DNA of 17,491 bases from Bryobacterales bacterium (GTDB taxonomy: Bacteria > Acidobacteriota > Terriglobia > Bryobacterales > Bryobacteraceae). The notes under the pieces are model-generated. The model worked only from the letters and a program-made list of their open reading frames with translations, searched no databases and was not told the DNA's origin. Shown here piece after piece: positions 7,808-15,556 of the stretch. The stretch is from positions 1-17,491 of the forward strand of contig DNFG01000089.1 in the NCBI GenBank assembly GCA_003487005.1, written 5' to 3'. Both the position numbers and the translations under genes were made by a program. Within the stretch, counting starts at the first letter, position 1. Each line of letters starts with the position of its first letter.

Positions 7808-9823
7808 TCAATGTTCCCAGACGCGGAGGGCCTGAGCGAGTGAATCGGCCTGGCGGAGAGCGTCGGGTTTGCGGTGGAGGCGGTAGATGGAGCGGGTGTA
7901 GTCGAAGGAGGCGGGCAGCGCGCCGACGGAGACGATTTCGCGGGGGGCGAGGAGGCCGGCGACTTCGGGGAGGTCGGTGAGGCGGAGGACGTTGAGGAGA
8001 GCGGGGCCCTGCCAGTGGGAGGCGGGGGCATTTTCGAGGATGACGCGGGTGATGCGGGGATCGAGGGCGGCGGCATGGAGAGCGAGAGCGCCGGTGTGTC
8101 CGCGGCCGTAGACGGAGATGGAGGAGAGCTTGAGAGCTTCGGCTTCGGTGAGGTAATCGACGGAGCGGAGGATGTCCCAAAGCTGCATGGATTCGAGGGT
8201 GCCGCCGAGAAGGGCGGCGGTCATTTTGGTGATGGAGGTGCGGGTGACGTCCATGGGGGCATCAACGGCGCGGGGGTTGATGACGAGGACGACGTGGGTG
8301 GAGAGAGCGGAGAGGAGGTGGTCGAAGTCAACGGAGAAGATGTTGTCTTCCTTCGATTTGACATAAATCAAAGCGGGGCGGGATTGTTTTTTATCGCGGG
8401 GGATGAACAACTGGCCGTGGACACGGATGGATTCCTCGGTGGTGAACTCGACGTTGAAGGAATCGGCGTAGCGTTCGGTCCACATGCGGTAGGGGGCCTT
8501 CCAGGCGTCGAAGGGGACGTTCTGTTTGGGGAAGGCGCGGAAGACTTTGTCGCGGAGGGCGGCGGAGAGTTCGCGAGAGCGGGTCTGCCAGGCGGGGAGG
8601 GATTTGTGTTCGCGGAGTTGGTGAGCAGGGACGAAGGTGCGATGGATACCTTCGTTGATGGCGTTGGCGGGGTAGCGGTCGAGGACGGCGAGTTTGGAGA
8701 AGTCCTCTTTTTCGATACCGGATTCGTCGTAGGGGGAGGTATCGTTGCGGAGCCAGCGGTTGATCCACTGATTGGCGGCTTCGCGGTAAGGGGGGGTGTC
8801 GACGTGGCCGGTGGGCTGGGCGAAGTCCGCGACTTTATCGAGTGCGCCGAACCAGTTGTAAACGGTGCGGAGGCGTTCGGTGACGGGTTCATAGCCGGCG
8901 GGGGGGAACATGACATCCTTGCTGGCGTTGATGATCATGAGCGGACGCGGGGCGATGAGGGCGCCGACGGTAGGGAGGTCGAGTTGGTAGGTATTCCAGA
9001 AGTAGATGCAGTCGCAATTTTCGTGGACGGTATCGCCGGCGACATGAGGGCCGGCGGTCCAGGTGCCGTGGACGGGGGCGACTACCTTGAAGCGTTCGTC
9101 GATGGCGGCGGTGTACCAGGAGACAGCGCCGCCGCCGGAGCGACCGGTGATGGCGGCACGGGTGGCATCGATGTCGGGGCGGGAGTCGAGGTAGTCGAGG
9201 GCGCGCATGGCGTTCCAGACTTCGACGCCGGAGGGGTGATAGCCGAGGGAGAGCCAGTGCCACATGGCGAGGTTGTGGATGCCGTGGTGGATGCCGGGGA
9301 CTTCGCCGAATTCGATGGTGTCGAGGACGAAGGCGGCGAATCCGTTGCGGGCGAACCAGATGCCGTGGTGCTGGTACTGGACCTTGGCGCCGAGAGGGTG
9401 GGGCGAGTGTCCAGTGACATAGACGACGGTGGGAAAAGGGCCGGGGCCCTTGCCGGCGAGGGGGAGATAGAGGTTGCCGGTGACGTAGAGGCCGGGGCTG
9501 CTTTCAAAGACGATGTTCTGGACGCGGCAGTCGGGGCGCAGAAATTCGCCGGTGATGCGGGCATTGAGGGGAGTGCGCGCGGGCAGCGGATCGAGGCCAA
9601 GCATGTCGCGGATCTGGCGCTGGATTTCGGGGCGGCGGCGGTTCCAGTCGTCGAGGTTCCGGATGCCGTTGAACTGGTCGCGGGTGATGGCGGCGGCGCG
9701 GAGGGCCAGGTTCTGTTTGAAGAGGTCGTAACGTTCGGCGGCGGTATGTCTCCGGGCGGCTGTGGGCGCGGGTTGCGCCCACAGAGCGGGGAGGAGAGCG
9801 AGGGCGAAGAGGAGGACGCGCAT
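7808..9823 (-). CDS. Secreted two-lobed alpha/beta hydrolase (esterase), paralog 1
   Basis: A 671-residue protein with signal peptide MRVLLFALALLPALWA. The start at 9823 lies nine bases after the receptor stop. The N-terminal lobe has Ser229 in GRSGGG, Asp303 in NASKDVMFP, His340 in TGHVDT and the NCDC motif (269-272). These positions match those of the downstream paralog almost number for number, so the pair arose by tandem duplication. The C-terminal lobe keeps the fold pattern (SSISVYGRGHTGALALHAAA, 567-586) but has Gly575 where the nucleophile serine should be, so it is probably non-catalytic and may bind substrate or stabilise the enzyme. Known members of this broad group are carbohydrate esterases; the acyl group here is not predictable. 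Confidence 0.78.
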   Translation of the reverse strand: MRVLLFALALLPALWAQPAPTAARRHTAAERYDLFKQNLALRAAAITRDQFNGIRNLDDWNRRRPEIQRQIRDMLGLDPLPARTPLNARITGEFLRPDCRVQNIVFESSPGLYVTGNLYLPLAGKGPGPFPTVVYVTGHSPHPLGAKVQYQHHGIWFARNGFAAFVLDTIEFGEVPGIHHGIHNLAMWHWLSLGYHPSGVEVWNAMRALDYLDSRPDIDATRAAITGRSGGGAVSWYTAAIDERFKVVAPVHGTWTAGPHVAGDTVHENCDCIYFWNTYQLDLPTVGALIAPRPLMIINASKDVMFPPAGYEPVTERLRTVYNWFGALDKVADFAQPTGHVDTPPYREAANQWINRWLRNDTSPYDESGIEKEDFSKLAVLDRYPANAINEGIHRTFVPAHQLREHKSLPAWQTRSRELSAALRDKVFRAFPKQNVPFDAWKAPYRMWTERYADSFNVEFTTEESIRVHGQLFIPRDKKQSRPALIYVKSKEDNIFSVDFDHLLSALSTHVVLVINPRAVDAPMDVTRTSITKMTAALLGGTLESMQLWDILRSVDYLTEAEALKLSSISVYGRGHTGALALHAAALDPRITRVILENAPASHWQGPALLNVLRLTDLPEVAGLLAPREIVSVGALPASFDYTRSIYRLHRKPDALRQADSLAQALRVWEH

Positions 9824-9832
9824 GGATTCAGT

Positions 9833-12800
9833 TTAGAAGTCGATGCGTCCGCCGAACAGCATGGTGCGGCCGGCGCCGGCGGTGGTGACGAGGCCGAAGG
9901 CGCCGGACTGGATATTGAGGTTGGGGTTGTTGAAGTTGGGCCGGTTGAAGGCGTTGAACAATTCCCAACGGAACTGGAACTGAGCGCGGTCCTCGGCGAA
10001 GCGCCAGTTTTTGTGGATGCCGGCGTTCCAGACGGCCTGACCGGGGCCGGTGAGGACGAGACGGGCGGAGTTGCCGTAGAAGCCGCGGCCGGTGGCGGGG
10101 ACGGTGAAGGCAGAGGCATCAAAGATGGGGATGCGGTTCTTGATGGAGTCGCGCATGATGCCGGAGTCGAAGTTTCCATTGCCGATCCGGTCGGGGCGTC
10201 CGGAGAACTGGTTGGTGAAGGCGGGGTCGGCGTTGGAGTAAGAGGGGCTGAGGCGGGCGCCGGTGAGCATGGTGGTGATGCCGGCGAACTGCCAACCGCC
10301 GAGGACGTGGTCGAGGGCGCGGGGGATGTTGCCGAGAACGCGGTGACCGCGGCCGATGGGGACATCGAGGACGTAGCTGAAGCGGAGTTGCTGGCGGCGG
10401 ATGGAGGGGTCGTCGGCGCGTTCGAGGAAGCGCTCGTACTGGTTCTGCTGAGCGCCGGAAGAATAGTCGTTGAAGCTGGTATCGGTGAGGCCCTTGGCCC
10501 AGGTGTAGTTGACGTTGAACCAGACGCCGCGGCTCATGCGGCGGTCGGCCTGGATGGTCATGCCGTGGTAGGTGGAGGAACCGCCGGTCTGGATGAGGCT
10601 GGCGGCATTGAAGCGGGGGAAGGGGCGGCGGGCGGCGCTGAAGGGGGTGGTGCTGGGACGGAGGAGGTTGAGGTCCTCGGTGTAGGGGATATTCAAGCCG
10701 CGGGTGCCGACGTAGGCGATGTCAACGGCCATGCCGAGGATCTGGCGGCCGATGGAGGCGTTCCACTGCTGGGTGCGTTCATTGGGGAAGCGACCGCTGA
10801 CGCCGGAGATGGACTGGATGCCGGCGAAGGAGGAGGTGGTGCGGAAGGGGTCGGGGAAGCGGATGGTGGGGGTGTTGGCGTCTTCGAGGATGAAGGACTC
10901 GGTGGACTGCCAGGGGCCGCCGGTGGCATTGAGGCCGAGGCTGCCGGGCCAGACCTGGGTATAGATGCCGTAACCGAGGCGGACGACGGTGGTGGCATCG
11001 CCGAAGGGGCGGATGGCAAGGCCGATGCGGGGGCTGAAGTTATTGGCGTCGGTGGCCATGAGGCTGCGGACGGGGAGGCCGGATTCGGCGGCGGTGCGAA
11101 TGGGGAGGGTGGCGGCGACGGAGGGGACGAGGTCGCCGGGGATGGTGGAGCCGGCGGTGACCATGCTGCCGGTATTGGGGTCGAAGGTGAACATGCGGTC
11201 GAACTTTTCGACCCAGGGGGTTTGATATTCGTAGCGGATGCCGTAGTTGAGGGTGATGCGGGGGTGGAGGCGGAAGTCGTCCTGGATATAGAAGCCGTAG
11301 TAGGTGCCACGAGGGTAGGCATTGGGGCGGGCGATGCCGCGGGTGGCGCCGGTGGGGAAGCCGAGGAGGAAGTTGGAGTAGCCGAGGCCGGAGAGGCGGT
11401 CGTCGAAGGAGTAGGAGCCGCGGATGGAGACGGGGATGTTCTGGTTATTGACCTGCATGCGGCGGATATCGACGCCGAACTTGACGCTGTGGCGGCCCTT
11501 GAACCAGGACATGTTGTCGATGATCTGGTAGGTATTCTGGCCGGTGTAGGTGAAGTTGCGGTTGCCGCTGGCGGCGACGCCGATGGCGCCGCCGAAGGTG
11601 AACTGGGGCATGCCGGCGATGGCGGGGTCGTTGCTGGGGTTGTTGATGCCGACAATTCCGAGTTGGGAGAGGACATCGACGCCGAAGTTGTAGTCGCGAT
11701 TCTGGGCGAAGGTGCGATTGAGTCCGAGTTTGAGTTCGTTGACGAGATTGGGGGAGAAGGTGTGGGTATCGGAGATGACGAGGCTGACAGCGGGGATGTT
11801 GCTGCGGACGCCCTGGGTGCCCCAGCCGTCCTTGAGAGCGCCGGCGTAGGTATCGCCGTTGGTGGCGGTGCGGCCGAGGCGGACGTAAAGCTGGTTATTG
11901 CTGGAGATCTGGTGGTCGCCGCGGATGGAGTAGACGTTGGAGTTGTAGGCGCCGCCGGGGTCGGCGTAGTGGTTCTGGGTCATCCCGAAAGCGCCCTGGC
12001 CGGGCTGGTTGGGGTCGGGGTAGATGAGGTTCTGGAGGGTGGTGGCTACGGGGCTGAGGCGGCTGGAGGGGAGGGTATTGTTGGGGAAGGGGGTGCGGTT
12101 GTTGAGGGGGTCGACGACGTTGATGAGGCCGGTGAGGGCGGAGAAGTTGCCCTGGCGCATGGCGGCGGTGGGGACGGTCTGGAAGACGCGATTGCCGACG
12201 CGGTAGCGGGCGCCGCTGTAGGAGCCGAAGATGAAGGTGCGATTGCGGCCGTCGTAGAGTTTGGGGATGACGACGGGGCCGCCGCCGGTGGTGGCGAACA
12301 TATTGTGGTTGGTGAAGGAGACGGGCGCCTGATCGGCCCAACTGCGGGAGGAGAAGGCGCTGTTGAAGTTGCCCCAATAGAGGGAGCCATGGGGGGTATT
12401 GGTGCCCTGTTTGCTGACGGCGGCGAACTGGGCGACCTGGCCGTACTCGGCGGAGGAGTTGGAGGTGAGGATCTTGATTTCCTGGAAAGTTTCGATGTCG
12501 CCGGAGAAGCCGTTGGCGGTATTGCGGCTGCCGATCATGTCGTTGACGGAGATGCCGTCGGCGGTGAAGTTATTGGCGGTGCCGCGTGCGCCGTTGACGA
12601 TGTAGCCGCCGGTGCTCTGGATGCCGGCGGTGACGTTGGTGACGTTGGCCCAGGCGCGGCCGAAGACGCTGAGGGGGAGTTGGGCGAAGTCGCGGGAGGT
12701 CTTGATGTTGGAGAGGGTGGCGGTTTCGGTTTCGACCTGGGAGGTGCCGCCTTCGACGGTCATGACGGTGGCGACATCACCGACTTCGAGGCGGGCGTCG

Positions 12801-13117
12801 ATGCGTTTGATCTGGGCGGTGGCGACGTCGATGCGGGTCTGGGAGAAGGTTTTGAAGCCGGTGCTGCCGACGGTGACCTGATAGAAGCCGGCTTCGAGGC
12901 CGGCGACGCGATAGTTACCGGAGTCGTCGGTGGTGACGGTGCGGACGGCATTGGTGCCTTCATTTTTGACAGTGACTGTGGCGCCGGGGACATTGGCTCC
13001 GGTGGCGTCGATGACGACGCCGAGGATGGTGCCCTGGGTGGACTGGGCGAGGAGGTTTGGGGCGGCGAGGCCCAGGAGGGCACAGAGGAAGGCTGTGAGG
13101 AGGTGTTTGGTTTTCAT
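9833..13117 (-). CDS. Oar-like TonB-dependent outer-membrane receptor
   Basis: A 1094-residue protein with signal peptide 1-25 (MKTKHLLTAFLCALLGLAAP onward). A carboxypeptidase-regulatory-like beta-sandwich follows at about 28-110 (GVVIDATGANVPGATVTVKN, 33-52), then a plug domain with the GARGTANNFTADGISVND segment at about 175-195. The remainder is a long beta-barrel ending in an aromatic C-terminal residue (GGRIDF), the outer-membrane assembly signal. This Oar-like architecture is greatly expanded in Acidobacteria and replaces SusC there; no SusD partner is present. The ATG at 13117 has GGAG (13131-13128) ten bases upstream. It heads a unit with two esterases spaced 9 and 2 bases apart, suggesting uptake of an esterified oligosaccharide. 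I see no clear TonB box. Confidence 0.9.
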   Translation of the reverse strand: MKTKHLLTAFLCALLGLAAPNLLAQSTQGTILGVVIDATGANVPGATVTVKNEGTNAVRTVTTDDSGNYRVAGLEAGFYQVTVGSTGFKTFSQTRIDVATAQIKRIDARLEVGDVATVMTVEGGTSQVETETATLSNIKTSRDFAQLPLSVFGRAWANVTNVTAGIQSTGGYIVNGARGTANNFTADGISVNDMIGSRNTANGFSGDIETFQEIKILTSNSSAEYGQVAQFAAVSKQGTNTPHGSLYWGNFNSAFSSRSWADQAPVSFTNHNMFATTGGGPVVIPKLYDGRNRTFIFGSYSGARYRVGNRVFQTVPTAAMRQGNFSALTGLINVVDPLNNRTPFPNNTLPSSRLSPVATTLQNLIYPDPNQPGQGAFGMTQNHYADPGGAYNSNVYSIRGDHQISSNNQLYVRLGRTATNGDTYAGALKDGWGTQGVRSNIPAVSLVISDTHTFSPNLVNELKLGLNRTFAQNRDYNFGVDVLSQLGIVGINNPSNDPAIAGMPQFTFGGAIGVAASGNRNFTYTGQNTYQIIDNMSWFKGRHSVKFGVDIRRMQVNNQNIPVSIRGSYSFDDRLSGLGYSNFLLGFPTGATRGIARPNAYPRGTYYGFYIQDDFRLHPRITLNYGIRYEYQTPWVEKFDRMFTFDPNTGSMVTAGSTIPGDLVPSVAATLPIRTAAESGLPVRSLMATDANNFSPRIGLAIRPFGDATTVVRLGYGIYTQVWPGSLGLNATGGPWQSTESFILEDANTPTIRFPDPFRTTSSFAGIQSISGVSGRFPNERTQQWNASIGRQILGMAVDIAYVGTRGLNIPYTEDLNLLRPSTTPFSAARRPFPRFNAASLIQTGGSSTYHGMTIQADRRMSRGVWFNVNYTWAKGLTDTSFNDYSSGAQQNQYERFLERADDPSIRRQQLRFSYVLDVPIGRGHRVLGNIPRALDHVLGGWQFAGITTMLTGARLSPSYSNADPAFTNQFSGRPDRIGNGNFDSGIMRDSIKNRIPIFDASAFTVPATGRGFYGNSARLVLTGPGQAVWNAGIHKNWRFAEDRAQFQFRWELFNAFNRPNFNNPNLNIQSGAFGLVTTAGAGRTMLFGGRIDF

Positions 13118-13190
13118 CGCGTCGGAACTCCAGTCAAATCGGGACGGTTGCGGAGGGTATCCTCCGGGGAGGCGACCCTTGGTTCTTTAA

Positions 13191-13209
13191 TGCAGTGAGT
13201 GTAACTATT
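13191..13209. promoter_or_regulatory. Candidate operator, site B
   Basis: Plus-strand TGCAGTGAGTGTAACTATT, 15 of 19 identical to site A at 4507-4525 and in the same position over the -10 hexamer of its promoter. It is less palindromic than A or C but keeps the TGCA-nnnnn-TGTA frame and the trailing TATT. Confidence 0.55.
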
Positions 13210-13226
13210 ATCCGGGCGCGTGTCAA
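13198..13226 (-). promoter_or_regulatory. Sigma-70-type promoter of the receptor-esterase unit
   Basis: On the minus strand, TTGACA (13226-13221), a 17-base spacer and TACACT (13203-13198). Transcription would start near 13191, leaving a leader of about 74 bases to the ATG at 13117. The stretch GTGTCAATGAAA (plus strand, 13220-13231), which spans the -35, is identical to 4536-4547 at promoter A. The promoter lies 29 bases after the ROK repressor stop, so read-through from that gene is also possible. Confidence 0.75.
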
Positions 13227-13255
13227 TGAAAAAATGCGGAGGGGGCGAGAGAGGG

Positions 13256-14470
13256 TCAGGCGGCGGGGCGGGACTCGGCGGAAGAGGCGAAGAAAGAGGA
13301 GAGGACGAGGGCGACGGTGCCGAGGAGGGTGGAATCGGCGCCATGGCGGCTGGGGAGGAGGCGGAGGAGGCGGAGTTGGCGGAGAGGGGCGCGGGAGCGG
13401 AGGGCGTTCCAGACCCAGTCCTTCATGAGATCCCATCCGGAGGCGAGGTAGTCGCCGACGACGATGGCTTCGGGGTTGAAGACGGCGTTGATATTGGCGA
13501 AGCCGATACCGAGGTAGCCGGCGGTTTCCTCGAGGACGCCGAGGGCGAGGGGGTCGCCATTGCGGGCGAGGCGGATGATTTCGTCGGCGTCGGGAGCGGG
13601 GCGGTTGCGGGGCGCGCCGCGTTTTTCGAGGTAGAGGCGTTCGAGTGCGCGCTGGGAGGCGTATTCTTCCCAGCAGCCGACGCTACCGCAGGGGCAGCGG
13701 CGGCCATCGGCGAAGAGGGTGGTGTGGCCGAATTCGCAGGCTTCGCCGGTGGCTCCGCGGAGGAGGCTGCCATCGAGCATGACGCCGGTACCGAGGCCCT
13801 GGCGGAGGACGACATAGACGAAGTTCTCGAGGGGGCGGGATCCGGGTTCGCAGAACCAGCGTTCGGCGAGGGCGCCGAGGTGGGCGTCGTTGCCGAAGTG
13901 GAATCTGGCGGAGGAGCCTTCGGAGAGGATGCCGCCGACGTCGATATCGAACCAGCCGAGGTTTTCGGCGGCGATGACGCGGCCGGTGGAGCGGTGGATG
14001 GTGCCGGGGAGGCTGACGCCGACGCCGAGGAAGTTTTTGGGGTTGAGGTGGGCGGTGAGGGCGCGGATGGCGTCGCGGACGCGGACGAGGAAGATCATGT
14101 GGTCGAGTTCCCAGGGGACGGAGCGCTGGGCGAGGATGTTGCCGTGGAGATCGGCGGTGATGACACGAGCGCCGGTACCGAGGATTTCGACGCCGGCGGC
14201 GATGAGGGCCTGGGGGTTGAGACGGAGGGTGAGGGGTTGGCGGCCGACGCGGGCGGGGCGCTCGCTGGGGGATTCGCAGACGAGGCCGGCTTTGATCATG
14301 CGTTTGATGATGAAGGTGACGGAGCTGGCGGAGAAGCCGGTGATGCGGACGATATCGGCCCGGGAGAGGTCCGGGTTTTGCCGGATCATGTTGAGGAGGA
14401 GGCGTTCATTGGCTTCGCGGAGGTGGGATTTGAGCAGGGGGCTGCGGCTGGACAACTGGATCTTCACCAT
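13256..14470 (-). CDS. ROK-family transcriptional repressor
   Basis: A 404-residue protein with an N-terminal winged helix-turn-helix at about 20-75 (SRADIVRITGFSASSVTFII, 36-55) joined to a sugar-kinase-like ROK domain. The ROK zinc motif is intact: His249 in CEFGH, then CPCGSVGCWE (259-268) with Cys259, Cys261 and Cys266. The sugar-binding Asn-Asp is present in GNDAH (193-197). The kinase ATP motif DxGGT is replaced by VEILGTG (94-100), as in NagC/XylR-type repressors that bind sugar without phosphorylating it. The ATG at 14470 is chosen because longer frames run into the neighbouring gene; there is no good ribosome site. It is co-oriented with, and immediately upstream of, the receptor unit. 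The motif found at both polysaccharide promoters also lies 25 bases before its start, suggesting autoregulation. The inducer is unknown. Confidence 0.88.
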   Translation of the reverse strand: MVKIQLSSRSPLLKSHLREANERLLLNMIRQNPDLSRADIVRITGFSASSVTFIIKRMIKAGLVCESPSERPARVGRQPLTLRLNPQALIAAGVEILGTGARVITADLHGNILAQRSVPWELDHMIFLVRVRDAIRALTAHLNPKNFLGVGVSLPGTIHRSTGRVIAAENLGWFDIDVGGILSEGSSARFHFGNDAHLGALAERWFCEPGSRPLENFVYVVLRQGLGTGVMLDGSLLRGATGEACEFGHTTLFADGRRCPCGSVGCWEEYASQRALERLYLEKRGAPRNRPAPDADEIIRLARNGDPLALGVLEETAGYLGIGFANINAVFNPEAIVVGDYLASGWDLMKDWVWNALRSRAPLRQLRLLRLLPSRHGADSTLLGTVALVLSSFFASSAESRPAA

Positions 14471-14489
14471 GGTGCTGGGGCCAACATAG

Positions 14490-14508
14490 CATAAGTACAG
14501 TGACTGCA
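14490..14508 (-). promoter_or_regulatory. Candidate operator, site C, upstream of the ROK repressor
   Basis: Minus-strand TGCAGTCACTGTACTTATG. Its 13-base core TGCAGT-C-ACTGTA is a palindrome with one mismatch and fits the pattern TGCASTNASTGTA shared with sites A and B, followed by a similar (T/C)TAT tail. It ends 19 bases before the repressor ATG. I find no convincing -35/-10 pair here, so it may act by blocking transcription arriving from the upstream gene. Confidence 0.45.
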
Positions 14509-14517
14509 GGAGGGGGA

Positions 14518-15495
14518 TCAGGGGTGCCCGAGAGCGCGGCGGTGGGGGAGGGTATCGGCCTGGAGTTGAGCGGAGGAGACGAAGGGGAGATAGGCGGCGC
14601 GCATGACGAAGGTATAGAGGCGATCGACCTGGTAATTGCTGATGAGGAACTGGAAGTCCCAGGCGGGGTTGCCACGGCCGCCGCCGGTGGGGGACTGGGT
14701 AAGACGGACCTGATCCTGGGGCCGGAAGATCTGGACGAAGGCCATGCCGTGGCTGATGCCGTAGTACCAGGGTTCCGCGAAGCGGTGAGGGGAGAGTCCG
14801 AACATGAGTTTGACGGGGAAGTTGGGGTCGTGGGGGAATTCGCGGTGGTCGTCGAGGGCGAGGTGGGTGGCGTGGACGCCATGTTCGGGGGTGACGCCGC
14901 GGACCCATTGGGGGGGAGCGCCGGGGGATTCGGGGTTACCGGGGAAGTGGATGTCGAGGGATTCGGGTTGATGGATGTAGGAGGCCCAGAAGAGGCCGAT
15001 GTAACCGTTGCGGAAGGTGGGGCGGCGGGGGATGCACTGGATGGTGAGTTCGATGGTGCCATCGGGGAGGAGGTGGTAGCGGTGAGCGCTTTCGAGGCCC
15101 CAGAAGGGGGTGGGGGCCTGGTAGAGTTCGACGGTGTGGGCATCGATGACGCGGAGTTCCATGGGGGCGCGGCGGGGTTCGAAGAGGAGGGAGGTATCGT
15201 GGGCTTTGCCGTCGTGGATGAATTCGAAGTTGAGGCCGGAGACGGAGGGGAGGAAGAGGGTCTCGGGGCGGAGGCGGTGGGAGAGGCGGGCGACGCCGCT
15301 GTAGCCGGCGCGGTGGCCGGGGAGGGTATCGTCGTCGACGGCTTCGTTGTTGACGACGACGATGGAGATGTCGGCGCGATGGAGGCGATGCCAGGGTTGA
15401 TCGGGGACGCGGTAAGGGATGCCGGGGTGGGAGAGGGTGGTGACCTGGGCGGGGAGGAGGCCGGGGAAGAGGAGGAGTGGGAGGAAGCGGAGCAT
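14518..15495 (-). CDS. Secreted protein of unknown function
   Basis: A 325-residue protein with a signal peptide (MLRFLPLLLFPGLLPA, cleavage before Q17). I do not recognise the family. The mature part looks all-beta, with many alternating hydrophobic strands and aromatic residues (PTPFWGLESAHRYHLLPDGT, about 128-147; IGLFWASYIHQPESLDIHFP; EPWYYGISHGMAF). This would suit a beta-sandwich with a carbohydrate-facing surface, somewhat like aldose-epimerase or carbohydrate-binding folds, but no catalytic motif is readable. It lies 61 bases downstream of the M14 peptidase gene and 47 bases upstream of the ROK repressor, all on the minus strand, so it may share their transcript. The start at 15495 is fixed by the signal peptide. 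Confidence 0.7.
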   Translation of the reverse strand: MLRFLPLLLFPGLLPAQVTTLSHPGIPYRVPDQPWHRLHRADISIVVVNNEAVDDDTLPGHRAGYSGVARLSHRLRPETLFLPSVSGLNFEFIHDGKAHDTSLLFEPRRAPMELRVIDAHTVELYQAPTPFWGLESAHRYHLLPDGTIELTIQCIPRRPTFRNGYIGLFWASYIHQPESLDIHFPGNPESPGAPPQWVRGVTPEHGVHATHLALDDHREFPHDPNFPVKLMFGLSPHRFAEPWYYGISHGMAFVQIFRPQDQVRLTQSPTGGGRGNPAWDFQFLISNYQVDRLYTFVMRAAYLPFVSSAQLQADTLPHRRALGHP

Positions 15496-15515
15496 GGCTG
15501 GTCCGTGATCCGCTC

Positions 15516-15545
15516 ACGATACTGCAGGGCGGCGGGGGAGCGCAA
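15516..15545 (-). promoter_or_regulatory. Possible weak promoter of the secreted unknown gene
   Basis: On the minus strand, TTGCGC (15545-15540), 18 bases and TATCGT (15521-15516), placing transcription about 20 bases before the ATG at 15495. The match is modest (three and four of six), and the gene could simply be read through from the upstream peptidase gene. Confidence 0.3.
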
Positions 15546-15556
15546 GCGCGGGGGTG

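Noticed and set aside
5829..8180. Extended 783-codon version of esterase paralog 2.
   Set aside because: The extra 125 residues are Arg/Pro-rich antisense-like sequence overlapping paralog 1; the ATG at 7805 has a proper signal peptide and tight operon spacing.
7874..13198. A 1774-codon open frame on the plus strand antisense to the receptor and esterase genes.
   Set aside because: Its translation is low-complexity (Gly, Ala, Asp, Glu, Val) with no domain. It mirrors the C-ending codons of the real minus-strand genes, which remove stops from the antisense frame.
15504..15518. CGTGA-N5-TCACG inverted repeat before the secreted unknown gene.
   Set aside because: Five-base arms are expected often in sequence of this composition, and nothing else supports it.
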